64,000 nt of DNA, from NCBI RefSeq assembly GCF_018100785.1, contig NZ_JAGJEC010000006.1:28061-92060 (forward strand), written 5' to 3'. The position numbers were made by a program, and so were the translations under genes. Origin of the DNA: Maribacter sp. MMG018 (GTDB lineage: Bacteria; Bacteroidota; Bacteroidia; Flavobacteriales; Flavobacteriaceae). Below the pieces are notes generated by a model. That model did not search any database. It worked only from the letters and a program-made list of their open reading frames with translations, and had not been told where the DNA came from. Of the stretch, positions 43,609 to 51,321 are shown piece by piece. Every line of letters starts with the position of its first letter. Within the stretch, counting starts at the first letter, position 1.

Positions 43609-44493
43609 ATGAAAAAAATAAAATCCCACTTTAAGTTCAACAAACAAGAACGAAGTGGGATTTTCTTTTTGTTGTTACTTTTGGTTCTTATTCAATTTGG
43701 TTATTGGGTATATCAAAAAAGTTATGTATCCAGGGCGAAACCCATAACCCTTGATAAGGAAACACAATTAAAAGTTGATTTTTTAAAAGAGGAGCTTGTA
43801 AAGAAGAAAAAGGAAACCGTTTATTCTTTTAACCCAAACTTTATTTCTGATTTTAAAGGATATAATTTGGGTATGTCGGTGGATGAAATAGACCGACTAC
43901 ATAATTTTAGGGCAGAAGGTAAATTTGTGAACTCTAAAGAAGAATTTCAGAAAGTGACCTTTGTTTCAGATTCGTTATTGGATAGAATCTCTACTCGGTT
44001 TAAATTTCCCGAATGGGCAAAAAATAAGAAGAAAGTTGTTTCGGCTAATAATAAGGTGAAAACCAAAGATGATTTTGTCAAAGGCTATGAAATTAAGGAT
44101 TTGAATGAAGCAACGAGAGAAGATTTAATGTCCATTAATGGTATAGGCGAAAAACTCTCGGCAAGAATACTAAAGTTCAGAGATAGGTTAGGGGGCTTTT
44201 TAATAGAGGATCAACTGTACGATGTTTATGGTTTAGAGGGCGATGTGGTTCGAAAGGTTTTTAAACGGTTTAGGGTATTGAATGCACCCTTCATCGAAAA
44301 ATTGGACATCAATACAGCGTCGGTCGGTGAATTATCGAAGATAGTGTATATTCAAAAACATGTCGCTCAAGGCATAGTAGATTATAGGAATCTCAATGGA
44401 AGTATCCATTCTTTTGAGGAATTGACAAAAATCAAAGACTTTCCTGTTAATCGTATTGAGAGAATTCCTTTATATTTGTCGCTAAAAAAATAG
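43609..44493 (+). CDS. Helix-hairpin-helix (ComEA-like) membrane protein
   Basis: A 294-aa protein with one N-terminal TM helix (about 18-36, SGIFFLLLLLVLIQFGYWVY) and three HhH-type motifs: at about 80-115 (LGMSVDEIDRLHNFRAEG), 160-205 (LNEATREDLMSINGIGEKLSARI) and 235-285 (LDINTASVGELSKIVYIQKHVAQGIVDY). These resemble ComEA-type non-specific DNA-binding domains; whether it acts in DNA uptake is not shown. It is 4 nt ahead of the acyl-CoA dehydrogenase gene. Confidence 0.85.
   Translation: MKKIKSHFKFNKQERSGIFFLLLLLVLIQFGYWVYQKSYVSRAKPITLDKETQLKVDFLKEELVKKKKETVYSFNPNFISDFKGYNLGMSVDEIDRLHNFRAEGKFVNSKEEFQKVTFVSDSLLDRISTRFKFPEWAKNKKKVVSANNKVKTKDDFVKGYEIKDLNEATREDLMSINGIGEKLSARILKFRDRLGGFLIEDQLYDVYGLEGDVVRKVFKRFRVLNAPFIEKLDINTASVGELSKIVYIQKHVAQGIVDYRNLNGSIHSFEELTKIKDFPVNRIERIPLYLSLKK
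44471..44478 (+). promoter_or_regulatory. Candidate -7 element for the acyl-CoA dehydrogenase gene
   Basis: TATATTTG inside the 3' end of the HhH gene, 19 nt before the dehydrogenase start; no good -33 TTG at 17-21 bp. Confidence 0.3.
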
Positions 44494-44497
44494 AGCT

Positions 44498-45667
44498 ATG
44501 AGCAGTATGTACTTCACCGAAGAACATCTTTTATTTAGACAAAGCCTTAAAGATTTTTTACAAAAAGAAGTTGTTCCTCATATAGAGGAATGGGAAAAGG
44601 CAGGGGCCATAGATCGTTCCATTTGGGAGAAGTTTGGTGAGATGGGGTATTTTGGTCTGGCTACTCCTGAAAAGGATGGTGGACTTGGGCTTGATTTGTT
44701 TTATACGGTGATTTTTTTAGAGGAATTACAAAAAATAAATTCAGGAGGTTTTGCCGCGGCCATGTGGGCGCACGCTTATTTGGCTATGACCCATTTGAAC
44801 AAAGAGGCCAATGATGATATTAAGCAACGATATTTGCACCCAAGTGTAGAGGGTAAAAAGGTTGGTTGCTTATGTGTTACTGAGCCATTTGGAGGAAGTG
44901 ATGTTGCTGGTATGAGGACTACTGCCGTTAAAAAAGGAGATGGATATATATTAAATGGCTCAAAGACCTTTATTACCAACGGGGTATACGCCGATTATAT
45001 GATCGTAGCCGCAAAAACAGATGTTTCTTTAGGAAATAAGGGTATCAGTATTTTTGTAGTTGATAGAAAAAGTAAAGGGGTTACGGCCAGTAAGTTGAAT
45101 AAACTTGGGTGGAGGGCCTCTGATACGGCAGAACTCGCATTCGATAATGTAGAAGTGCCCGCTTCTAATTTAATGGGGGAGGAGAACATGGGCTTTTCGT
45201 ACATAATGGAGCATTTTGCCTTGGAACGATTGGTAATGGGTATCAATGCACATGCGCGTTCAGAACACGCCTTGGAATATGCGTTGAAGTATATGTCGGA
45301 AAGAGAGGCTTTTGGAAAATCTATAGATAGGTTTCAGGCTTTACGTCACCGTGTAGCCGATCTGCATGCCGATATAGAAATGTGCAAGCAATACAATTAT
45401 TTTGTAGCGAATAAACTGAATAAAGGAGAATATGCCGTGAAAGAAGCTACTATTTCAAAATTGAAATCTACCAAGGTGGCGGACAAGGTCGCTTATGAAT
45501 GTCTCCAGTTCTTGGGTGGATATGGTTATATAGAAGACTATCCTATGGCAAGATTGTTAAGAGATAGTAGACTGGGGCCAATTGGAGGGGGAACCTCTGA
45601 GATTTTAAGGGAAATAATAGCGAAAATAGTCATAGATAAAAAGGAGTACCGTCCTGCGACCGATTAG
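44498..45667 (+). CDS. Acyl-CoA dehydrogenase
   Basis: A 389-aa FAD enzyme of beta-oxidation or a related catabolic pathway. FAD/substrate blocks are clear (CVTEPFGGSDVAGM, ITNG, LNKLGWRASDTAELAF). The catalytic Glu of short- and medium-chain enzymes (YEGTSEI) is Gly here (IGGGTSEILREIIA), so the base is probably Glu243 in FALERLVMG, as in isovaleryl-CoA and long-chain dehydrogenases. That suggests a branched or long-chain substrate. Closely linked to the HhH gene. Confidence 0.93.
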   Translation: MSSMYFTEEHLLFRQSLKDFLQKEVVPHIEEWEKAGAIDRSIWEKFGEMGYFGLATPEKDGGLGLDLFYTVIFLEELQKINSGGFAAAMWAHAYLAMTHLNKEANDDIKQRYLHPSVEGKKVGCLCVTEPFGGSDVAGMRTTAVKKGDGYILNGSKTFITNGVYADYMIVAAKTDVSLGNKGISIFVVDRKSKGVTASKLNKLGWRASDTAELAFDNVEVPASNLMGEENMGFSYIMEHFALERLVMGINAHARSEHALEYALKYMSEREAFGKSIDRFQALRHRVADLHADIEMCKQYNYFVANKLNKGEYAVKEATISKLKSTKVADKVAYECLQFLGGYGYIEDYPMARLLRDSRLGPIGGGTSEILREIIAKIVIDKKEYRPATD

Positions 45668-45704
45668 TTTTTGTATCTAATTGTTTTTTAATAGTGAAGA
45701 ATAG

Positions 45705-45734
45705 TTGGTAATTAAAAATTACTTCATATATTTG
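45705..45734 (+). promoter_or_regulatory. rpsU promoter
   Basis: TTG (45705-45707), exactly 19 bp, then TATATTTG (45727-45734). Predicted start about 45739, giving a leader of about 30 nt that carries the Shine-Dalgarno site. Confidence 0.65.
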
Positions 45735-45751
45735 CGCCCTTAATCACTAAA

Positions 45752-45762
45752 GAAAGGAGGTT
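45752..45762 (+). promoter_or_regulatory. Strong Shine-Dalgarno site of rpsU
   Basis: GAAAGGAGGTT contains AAAGGAGGT, a full 9-nt complement of the 16S rRNA tail, with the GGAGG core ending 9 nt before the ATG. It stands out because no other start in the window has one. In Flavobacterium johnsoniae the anti-Shine-Dalgarno is normally hidden and rpsU is reported to depend on this site for autoregulation. Confidence 0.85.
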
Positions 45763-45769
45763 GTAGCCC

Positions 45770-45964
45770 ATGTTAATTATACCAGTAAAAGAAGGAGAAA
45801 ACATCGATAGAGCTTTAAAACGTTTCAAAAGAAAGTTTGATAAGACAGGTACAATGAGACAGTTGAGAAAACGTCAACAGTTTACAAAGCCTTCGGTTGA
45901 GCGAAGAGCTCAGATTCAAAAAGCACAGTATATTCAAGGTTTAAGAGATCAAGAAGAAATCTAG
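45770..45964 (+). CDS. rpsU: Small ribosomal subunit protein bS21
   Basis: A 64-aa basic protein, MLIIPVKEGENIDRALKRFK, which is typical bS21, a component of the 30S platform. In flavobacteria bS21, with bS18 and bS6, covers the 3' tail of 16S rRNA; Tyr54, which I recall stacking on that tail in the F. johnsoniae structure, is present in KAQYIQG. The gene is monocistronic, with its own promoter, an extreme Shine-Dalgarno and a terminator. Inferred regulation: ribosomes lacking bS21 have the tail free and translate this mRNA preferentially. Confidence 0.97.
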   Translation: MLIIPVKEGENIDRALKRFKRKFDKTGTMRQLRKRQQFTKPSVERRAQIQKAQYIQGLRDQEEI

Positions 45965-45988
45965 GAACTTTGTTTTATGATAAAATTA

Positions 45989-46016
45989 AAATCCCGCAAA
46001 TAGCGGGATTTTTTTT
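45989..46016 (+). terminator. rpsU terminator
   Basis: Stem AAATCCCGC / GCGGGATTT with a 5-nt AAATA loop (arms about 45989-45997 and 46003-46011) and an 8-nt T run. Confidence 0.88.
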
Positions 46017-46052
46017 GTGCATATTTCGCGAGAACATTCGTTAACTTTGGGT

Positions 46053-46943
46053 ATGTCTTTAAATCGGTTTGTAGAATATCTTTCGTTGGAAAAAAAGTAT
46101 TCCGGTCATACGGTGAATGCCTATAGTTCTGATATTCGGGAATTTGAAAGTTTTTGTAAGTCTTCTTGCGGTATTGATTGTATAGACACGGTGCCTTACA
46201 GTATTGTTCGCAGTTGGGTGGTTTCTCTGTCCGAGGATAATATTTCTAATAGGACCATTAATAGAAAGGTGGCTTCCTTAAAGGCATATTATAAATTTCT
46301 TCAAAGAGTAGGTGTCATTCATGTGAACCCTTTGGCAAAGCACAAGGCTTTAAAAATTCCTAAAAAACTGGGGACGCCTTTTTCCGAAGCGGAAATGGAA
46401 GATGTTTTTTCGTCGGTTAGCTATTCCGATGATTTTGAGGGCATACGAGATAGACTGATCGTTCATGTGCTTTATGCAACAGGTATGAGAAGGGCCGAGT
46501 TGGTTAATTTGAAACTTGTAAATGTAGATTTAGAATCCTGCAATGTTAAAGTTTTGGGGAAACGCAATAAAGAACGCATTATTCCTTTGCTGCAAGAAAC
46601 AAGAGCGTTTTTTGTTGCTTATTTCAAGGAGCGTTCTTCTTTGGAAAAGGTTGTTGATACGGACTTTGTTTTTCTTACAAAATCGGGCAATAAAATTTAT
46701 GAAACCCTTGTTTATAGAATAATAAATAGGTATTTTAGAGAGGTGTCCGCCAAGGTAAAAAAGAGTCCTCATATACTGAGACACACTTTTGCTACCCATC
46801 TTTTGAACAAAGGGGCGGATTTAAATTCGGTAAAAGAGCTTTTAGGCCATGCGAGTTTGGCGTCGACGCAGGTGTATACCCATAATAGCATTGCCGAGTT
46901 AAAAAAAGTGCACGCTGCTTCCCATCCAAGGGGAAAAAAATAA
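46053..46943 (+). CDS. xerC: Tyrosine recombinase XerC/XerD family
   Basis: A 296-aa tyrosine recombinase for chromosome dimer resolution. N-terminal SAM-like domain (MSLNRFVEYLSLEKKYSGHTV), catalytic Arg in ATGMRRAELVNL, His and Arg in HILRHTFATHLL, His in LLGHASLASTQVYTH with the nucleophilic Tyr in VYTH. I chose the ATG at 46053; the frame starting at 46017 begins inside the rpsU terminator. A -7 motif TAACTTTG (46042-46049) is only 4 nt ahead of the ATG. XerC versus XerD is not decided. Confidence 0.92.
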   Translation: MSLNRFVEYLSLEKKYSGHTVNAYSSDIREFESFCKSSCGIDCIDTVPYSIVRSWVVSLSEDNISNRTINRKVASLKAYYKFLQRVGVIHVNPLAKHKALKIPKKLGTPFSEAEMEDVFSSVSYSDDFEGIRDRLIVHVLYATGMRRAELVNLKLVNVDLESCNVKVLGKRNKERIIPLLQETRAFFVAYFKERSSLEKVVDTDFVFLTKSGNKIYETLVYRIINRYFREVSAKVKKSPHILRHTFATHLLNKGADLNSVKELLGHASLASTQVYTHNSIAELKKVHAASHPRGKK

Positions 46944-46989
46944 AAATTGTTTAACACTGCTCTGAGTAGGGGCTTCTAAATTTTAGCGT

Positions 46990-47292
46990 ATGAAAGTAAA
47001 TGTGCAATCCGTAAATTTTAATGCAGATGTTAAGTTGATTGATTTTTTACAGAATAGATTGGATAAGTTGGAGACTTTTTATGATAAGATCATAAGTTCT
47101 GATGTTTATTTGAAAGTGGAAAATACGAGTTCAAAAGAGAATAAGATAGTGGAAATCAAGTTAAACGTGCCCAAAAACAATTTCATTGTAAAAAAACAAT
47201 GTAAGTCATTTGAGGAAGCTGTGGATAGCGCTTGTAATTCACTGGAAAGAAGGCTGATAAAGAGTAAGGAAAAATTACGTTTACAAGTATGA
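46990..47292 (+). CDS. hpf: Ribosome hibernation-promoting factor
   Basis: A 100-aa HPF/YfiA short-type protein (MKVNVQSVNFNADVKLIDFLQNRL...KSFEEAVDSACNSLERRLIKSKEKL). It binds the 30S subunit in stationary phase and prevents initiation. Only the N-terminal domain is present; the long-form dimerisation extension is missing, so 100S dimers would need another factor. It lies 46 nt after xerC in the same direction, and a terminator-like hairpin starts 52 nt beyond the stop. Confidence 0.93.
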   Translation: MKVNVQSVNFNADVKLIDFLQNRLDKLETFYDKIISSDVYLKVENTSSKENKIVEIKLNVPKNNFIVKKQCKSFEEAVDSACNSLERRLIKSKEKLRLQV

Positions 47293-47313
47293 AGAATTTT
47301 TTTTAAAATTTGT

Positions 47314-47343
47314 TTTGTAAAAACAAAAAATACTATACATTTG
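47314..47343 (+). promoter_or_regulatory. Promoter of the tRNA-tuf operon
   Basis: TTTG (47314-47317), 18 bp, then TACATTTG (47336-47343). The predicted start (about 47348) falls inside the 5' arm of the following hairpin. Confidence 0.6.
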
Positions 47344-47344
47344 C

Positions 47345-47371
47345 AGTCCGTTAGAAATAGCGGGCTTTTTT
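47345..47371 (+). terminator. hpf terminator overlapping the tRNA operon start
   Basis: A 9-bp stem (AGTCCGTTA 47345-47353 / TAGCGGGCT 47358-47366; two G-U pairs) with a GAAA tetraloop and a T run. It ends xerC-hpf transcripts, while the tRNA transcript begins within its left arm and thus may lack a full hairpin. Confidence 0.6.
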
Positions 47372-47394
47372 ATGCTGAAAAAAGCATTGAAAGT

Positions 47395-47468
47395 GCCGAT
47401 GTAGCTCAGCTGGCTAGAGCAGCTGATTTGTAATCAGCAGGTCGTGGGTTCGAGTCCCTCCATCGGCT
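47395..47468 (+). tRNA. tRNA-Thr (TGT)
   Basis: 74-nt cloverleaf with a perfect 7-bp acceptor (GCCGATG/CATCGGC), anticodon loop TTTGTAA between GCTGA and TCAGC (anticodon TGT, Thr), and T arm GTGGG-TTCGAGT-CCCTC. CCA is not encoded. Confidence 0.97.
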
Positions 47469-47495
47469 CCTAGGTTCTTAAAATACTGTTTATAT

Positions 47496-47577
<82 letters not shown>

Positions 47578-47626
47578 CATTAAGCTAAAGATCGGTATTT
47601 TAAATGATATTTTGAGAATTAAATAA

Positions 47627-47699
47627 GCGGGAGTAGCTCAGTTGGTAGAGCGTCAGCCTTCCAAGCTGAATGTCGCCGGTTCGAACCCGGTCTCCCGCT
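47627..47699 (+). tRNA. tRNA-Gly (TCC)
   Basis: 73-nt cloverleaf: acceptor GCGGGAG/CTCCCGC, anticodon loop CTTCCAA (TCC, Gly), T arm GCCGG-TTCGAAC-CCGGT. Confidence 0.97.
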
Positions 47700-47723
47700 C
47701 TATTTTTTATGACTTTATTGTCG

Positions 47724-47741
47724 TTCCTGCGAAGGCAGGAA
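47724..47741. repeat. REP-like palindrome between tRNA-Gly and tRNA-Thr
   Basis: TTCCTGC-GAAG-GCAGGAA, a perfect 7-bp hairpin with a GAAG loop, embedded in CGTTCCTGCGAAGGCAGG. It resembles a dispersed palindromic repeat seen in many bacterial intergenic regions; only one copy is in this window. Confidence 0.5.
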
Positions 47742-47770
47742 TCTGTCGTTGGGCAGGTTCAACACTTTAC

Positions 47771-47842
47771 GCCGGTGTAGCTCAGGGGTAGAGCGTTTCC
47801 TTGGTAAGGAAGAGGTCACGAGTTCAAATCTCGTCATTGGCT
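47771..47842 (+). tRNA. tRNA-Thr (GGT)
   Basis: 72-nt cloverleaf with anticodon loop TTGGTAA (GGT, Thr) between TTTCC and GGAAG. The acceptor GCCGGTG/CATTGGC has two G-U pairs; T arm ACGAG-TTCAAAT-CTCGT. It covers the threonine codons not best read by the TGT tRNA in this cluster. Confidence 0.95.
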
Positions 47843-47853
47843 CAATTAAGGTA

Positions 47854-47861
47854 TAAATTTG
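47854..47861 (+). promoter_or_regulatory. Candidate internal -7 element before tuf
   Basis: TAAATTTG matches TAnnTTTG 36 nt before the tuf ATG; a TTG at 47837-47839 is only 14 bp away, so the element is uncertain. Confidence 0.3.
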
Positions 47862-47897
47862 TACACTAATATAAACTAAGATTAAAAATTAATAAAC

Positions 47898-49085
47898 ATG
47901 GCAAAGGAAACTTTTGATCGTTCCAAACCGCACTTAAATATTGGTACCATTGGACACGTGGATCACGGTAAAACTACATTGACTGCTGCTATTACAGAAG
48001 TTTTGGCGAACGCAGGATTATCTGAAAAGAGAAGCTTCGATTCTATCGATAACGCTCCTGAGGAAAAAGAAAGGGGTATTACTATCAATACATCTCACGT
48101 AGAGTATCAAACTGCCAACCGTCACTATGCGCACGTTGACTGTCCAGGTCACGCGGATTACGTAAAGAACATGGTTACTGGTGCTGCTCAGATGGACGGT
48201 GCTATTTTGGTTGTTGCCGCTACAGATGGTCCAATGCCACAAACTCGTGAGCATATCCTATTGGGTCGTCAGGTTGGTATTCCAAGAATCGTTGTTTTCT
48301 TGAACAAAGTTGACATGGTTGACGATGAAGAGTTGTTAGAGCTTGTTGAGATGGAAGTAAGAGAATTGCTTTCTTTCTACGAGTATGATGGTGACAATGG
48401 TCCTGTAATTGCTGGTTCTGCCTTGGGTGCACTTAACGGTGAGCAAAAATGGGTTGATACGGTATTGGAATTGATGGAAGCTGTTGATAACTGGATCGAA
48501 TTGCCTCAAAGGGATGTTGATAAGGATTTCTTGATGCCTGTTGAAGATGTGTTTACGATTACTGGTCGTGGAACTGTTGCTACGGGTCGTATCGAAACAG
48601 GTGTTGCGAACACAGGTGATGCTGTTGATATTATAGGTATGGGTGCAGAGAAATTGAGCTCTACTATTACTGGTGTTGAGATGTTCCGTAAGATTTTGGA
48701 TAGAGGTGAAGCTGGTGATAACGTTGGTATCCTTTTGAGAGGTATAGAGAAATCTGACATCAAAAGAGGTATGGTTATCTGTAAGCCAGGTTCTGTAACT
48801 CCTCACGCTAAATTTGAAGCAGAGGTTTATATCCTTAAAAAAGAAGAAGGTGGTCGTCATACGCCATTCCATAACAACTACCGTCCTCAGTTCTACGTTA
48901 GAACAACTGACGTAACTGGTAACATTAGTCTTCCTAGTGGAGTTGAAATGGTAATGCCTGGTGATAACTTGACAATCACAGTTGATTTGATTCAGCCAAT
49001 TGCACTTAGTGTAGGTCTTCGTTTCGCTATCCGTGAAGGTGGTAGAACAGTTGGGGCTGGTCAGGTAACTAAGATTTTGGATTAA
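47898..49085 (+). CDS. tuf: Elongation factor Tu
   Basis: GTPase that delivers aminoacyl-tRNA to the ribosome. G1 [10 protein letters not shown]3 [13 protein letters not shown]4 NKVDMVDD and G5 SALGA are in order, with switch [11 protein letters not shown]. 395 aa is normal and only one copy is present in the window. It lies between tRNA-Thr and tRNA-Trp, the standard Bacteroidota layout, and is probably read from the tRNA promoter. Confidence 0.99.
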   Translation: MAKETFDRSKPHLNIGTIGHVDHGKTTLTAAITEVLANAGLSEKRSFDSIDNAPEEKERGITINTSHVEYQTANRHYAHVDCPGHADYVKNMVTGAAQMDGAILVVAATDGPMPQTREHILLGRQVGIPRIVVFLNKVDMVDDEELLELVEMEVRELLSFYEYDGDNGPVIAGSALGALNGEQKWVDTVLELMEAVDNWIELPQRDVDKDFLMPVEDVFTITGRGTVATGRIETGVANTGDAVDIIGMGAEKLSSTITGVEMFRKILDRGEAGDNVGILLRGIEKSDIKRGMVICKPGSVTPHAKFEAEVYILKKEEGGRHTPFHNNYRPQFYVRTTDVTGNISLPSGVEMVMPGDNLTITVDLIQPIALSVGLRFAIREGGRTVGAGQVTKILD

Positions 49086-49110
49086 ACCATTATTAGAAGT
49101 ACAATATATT

Positions 49111-49140
49111 AAGGGTGTCCGTCTTTTGGCGGATACCTTT
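49111..49140 (+). terminator. Hairpin after tuf
   Basis: An 11-bp stem with two G-U wobbles (AAGGGTGTCCG 49111-49121 / CGGATACCTTT 49130-49140), lacking a strong T run, between tuf and tRNA-Trp. It is a partial terminator or processing site at most. Confidence 0.45.
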
Positions 49141-49193
49141 CAATGTAAATATGAATGTGTGTCGTTCGTTTCGATTATGGATGATACGCATAT

Positions 49194-49266
49194 ACGGGTG
49201 TAGCTCAGTTGGTAGAGCACTGGTCTCCAAAACCAGGTGTCGGGAGTTCGAGTCTCTCCTCCCGTG
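49194..49266 (+). tRNA. tRNA-Trp (CCA)
   Basis: 73-nt cloverleaf with anticodon loop CTCCAAA (CCA, Trp) between CTGGT and ACCAG. The acceptor ACGGGTG/CTCCCGT has a T-T mismatch at the sixth pair; discriminator G. It is the tRNA that the trp attenuator would sense, if it is the only copy in the genome. Confidence 0.95.
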
Positions 49267-49331
49267 CAGGAAAGAAATACCGAATTAGGATTTGTTTTAT
49301 TCTTTTTGTTGATATAAAAAAAACAATTGAA

Positions 49332-49520
49332 ATGCTTACATATATTAAAGAATCCGTTGAAGAGTTGAGAAATAACATTACCCTTCCTTCAAGGTCGGAG
49401 TCGTCGAATTTGATGGTTGTTGTGGCTGTTTTTTCTATTCTTTTTGCTCTGGCTACTTGGGGTGTAGATACGGTCTTTAGTAATGTTATTAAGTTGTATT
49501 TCGATTACGTATTAAACTAA
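49332..49520 (+). CDS. secE: Protein translocase subunit SecE
   Basis: A 62-aa SecE with the family pattern: a short amphipathic helix (YIKESVEELRNNITLP) then one TM helix (VVVAVFSILFALATWGVDTVF). It stabilises SecY in the translocon. I use the ATG at 49332, since the open frame upstream runs back through tRNA-Trp. It lies 10 nt before nusG, as in most bacteria. Confidence 0.96.
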   Translation: MLTYIKESVEELRNNITLPSRSESSNLMVVVAVFSILFALATWGVDTVFSNVIKLYFDYVLN

Positions 49521-49530
49521 TTTAAGCTCT

Positions 49531-50082
49531 ATGTCAGAAGTATTGGAAAAGAAATGGTATGTTGTAAGAGCTGTAAGTGGTCAGGAAAACAAAATCAAGG
49601 GCTACATAGAGAGTGAAGTCGAGCGTCATGGTTTTTCTGATTATTTAGATGAGGTCTTGGTTCCTACTGAAAAGGTTATTCAGATCAGAAACGGAAAAAA
49701 GATTAATAAAGAGAGAGTTTATTTTCCCGGGTACATAATGGTGAAGGCTAATTTGGGCGGTGAAATGGTCCATATTATAAGATCTATTACCAATGTTATA
49801 GGTTTTTTGGGTGAAACTAAAGGAGGTGATCCTGTGCCGTTGAGGAAATCTGAAGTAAATAGGATGCTAGGTAAGGTCGATGAGTTGGCCGTAAATACCG
49901 ATAGTGTGGCTATACCATTTGTATTTGGTGAAACGGTCAAGGTAATCGATGGTCCGTTCAACGGGTTTAATGGTACTGTTGAGAAAATAAACGAAGAAAA
50001 GCGTAAGCTAGAGGTGATGGTTAAGATTTTCGGTAGAAAAACACCATTGGAGCTTAGTTATATGCAAGTGGAAAAGATTTAA
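49531..50082 (+). CDS. nusG: Transcription termination/antitermination protein NusG
   Basis: A 183-aa NusG: N-terminal NGN domain (KWYVVRAVSGQENKIKGYI, FPGYIMVK) that binds RNA polymerase, and a C-terminal KOW domain (about 130-183, VKVIDGPFNGFNGTVEKIN) that contacts Rho or S10. A conserved KGGDPVP loop lies between. The bases coding TKGGDP, nt 49819-49832, are by chance or design a 14-nt complement of the 16S rRNA 3' tail. It lies between secE and rplK as usual. Confidence 0.98.
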   Translation: MSEVLEKKWYVVRAVSGQENKIKGYIESEVERHGFSDYLDEVLVPTEKVIQIRNGKKINKERVYFPGYIMVKANLGGEMVHIIRSITNVIGFLGETKGGDPVPLRKSEVNRMLGKVDELAVNTDSVAIPFVFGETVKVIDGPFNGFNGTVEKINEEKRKLEVMVKIFGRKTPLELSYMQVEKI

Positions 50083-50149
50083 AAATAATTGTTACATATT
50101 TAAAAGTTGTGTTGCTTCCATAGACACACTTTCAATTTAATTTTAAACA

Positions 50150-50587
50150 ATGGCAAAAGAAGTAGGTAAAGTAGTTAAACTACAAGTTAGGGGAGGTGCA
50201 GCGAATCCATCGCCACCGGTTGGACCCGCCTTAGGTGCTGCCGGTGTTAACATCATGGAGTTCTGTAAGCAGTTCAATGCTCGTACACAGGACAAACAGG
50301 GTAAAGTTTTACCAGTTGTTATCACCGTTTATAAAGACAAATCTTTCGATTTTGTCGTAAAAACACCACCAGCGGCAGTTCAGCTATTGGAAGCGGCTAA
50401 GATTAAAAAAGGATCTGGCGAACCTAACAGAGTAAAATTGGGTAGTGTAACCTGGGACCAAATCAAGGCGATAGCCGAAGATAAAATGGTTGACCTTAAT
50501 GCATTTACGGTAGAATCTGCAATGAGTATGATTGCGGGTACGGCACGTTCAATGGGTATGAAGGTATCGGGTAAAAGACCTTTTTAA
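50150..50587 (+). CDS. rplK: Large ribosomal subunit protein uL11
   Basis: A 145-aa uL11 with the N-terminal [19 protein letters not shown] block, which binds the thiostrepton region of 23S rRNA, and a C-terminal RNA-binding domain. A 67-nt gap follows nusG; no exact TAnnTTTG promoter is visible there, so it is probably read through from upstream. Confidence 0.98.
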   Translation: MAKEVGKVVKLQVRGGAANPSPPVGPALGAAGVNIMEFCKQFNARTQDKQGKVLPVVITVYKDKSFDFVVKTPPAAVQLLEAAKIKKGSGEPNRVKLGSVTWDQIKAIAEDKMVDLNAFTVESAMSMIAGTARSMGMKVSGKRPF

Positions 50588-50606
50588 AATCTTAAAAAGC
50601 AATTAA

Positions 50607-51296
50607 ATGGCAAAGTTGACAAAGAAGCAAAAAGAAGCGCATTCTAAAATAGAGAAAGACAAACTATATTCTCTTGAGGAAGCTTCCGCTTTAGTAAAAG
50701 AAATAACCAATACAAAATTTGATGCATCCGTAGATTTGGCGGTTCGTTTGGGTGTGGATCCAAGAAAAGCCAATCAAATGGTTCGTGGGGTAGTTACATT
50801 GCCGCATGGTACAGGTAAAGATGTTAAGGTTTTGGCTTTGGTAACTCCAGATAAAGAAGCAGAAGCTAAAGAAGCAGGTGCTGATTATGTTGGATTGGAC
50901 GAATATTTGGAAAAGATAAAAGGCGGTTGGACCGATGTTGATGTTATCATCACCATGCCAAGTGTTATGGGTAAATTGGGTCCCTTAGGACGTGTTCTTG
51001 GGCCAAGAGGTTTGATGCCGAATCCAAAAACAGGTACAGTAACTATGGATGTAGCGAAAGCTGTATCTGAGGTGAAGGCTGGTAAGATTGATTTTAAAGT
51101 GGATAAGACTGGTATTGTTCATGCCGCAATTGGAAAAGCTTCCTTTTCTGCGGATAAGATAGCTGACAATGCAAAAGAGTTGTTGGAAACTTTGAATAAA
51201 ATGAAGCCAACAGCGGCTAAAGGTGTTTACATGAAAAGTATCTTCATGTCAAGTACCATGAGTCCAAGTGTTCAATTAGACCCTAAGTCAGTTTAA
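50607..51296 (+). CDS. rplA: Large ribosomal subunit protein uL1
   Basis: 229-aa uL1 of the ribosome stalk. The signature [20 protein letters not shown] and the adjacent [12 protein letters not shown] are clear. In E. coli it represses its own rplK-rplA mRNA; I see no obvious binding hairpin here. It lies 19 nt after rplK. Confidence 0.98.
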   Translation: MAKLTKKQKEAHSKIEKDKLYSLEEASALVKEITNTKFDASVDLAVRLGVDPRKANQMVRGVVTLPHGTGKDVKVLALVTPDKEAEAKEAGADYVGLDEYLEKIKGGWTDVDVIITMPSVMGKLGPLGRVLGPRGLMPNPKTGTVTMDVAKAVSEVKAGKIDFKVDKTGIVHAAIGKASFSADKIADNAKELLETLNKMKPTAAKGVYMKSIFMSSTMSPSVQLDPKSV

Positions 51297-51321
51297 GCAC
51301 TGCTAGTTAAAAATTTCAATT

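Noticed and set aside
46017..46052. Extension of xerC to an upstream ATG
   Set aside because: It would start within the T run of the rpsU terminator, and the conserved domain begins at the ATG at 46053.
48336..48872. Long antisense frame of 178 codons inside tuf
   Set aside because: It is a by-product of the biased codon use of tuf; Ser/Thr/Asn-rich translation without domain, start context or promoter.
49209..49331. Extension of secE upstream
   Set aside because: The added residues are encoded by tRNA-Trp and its trailer.
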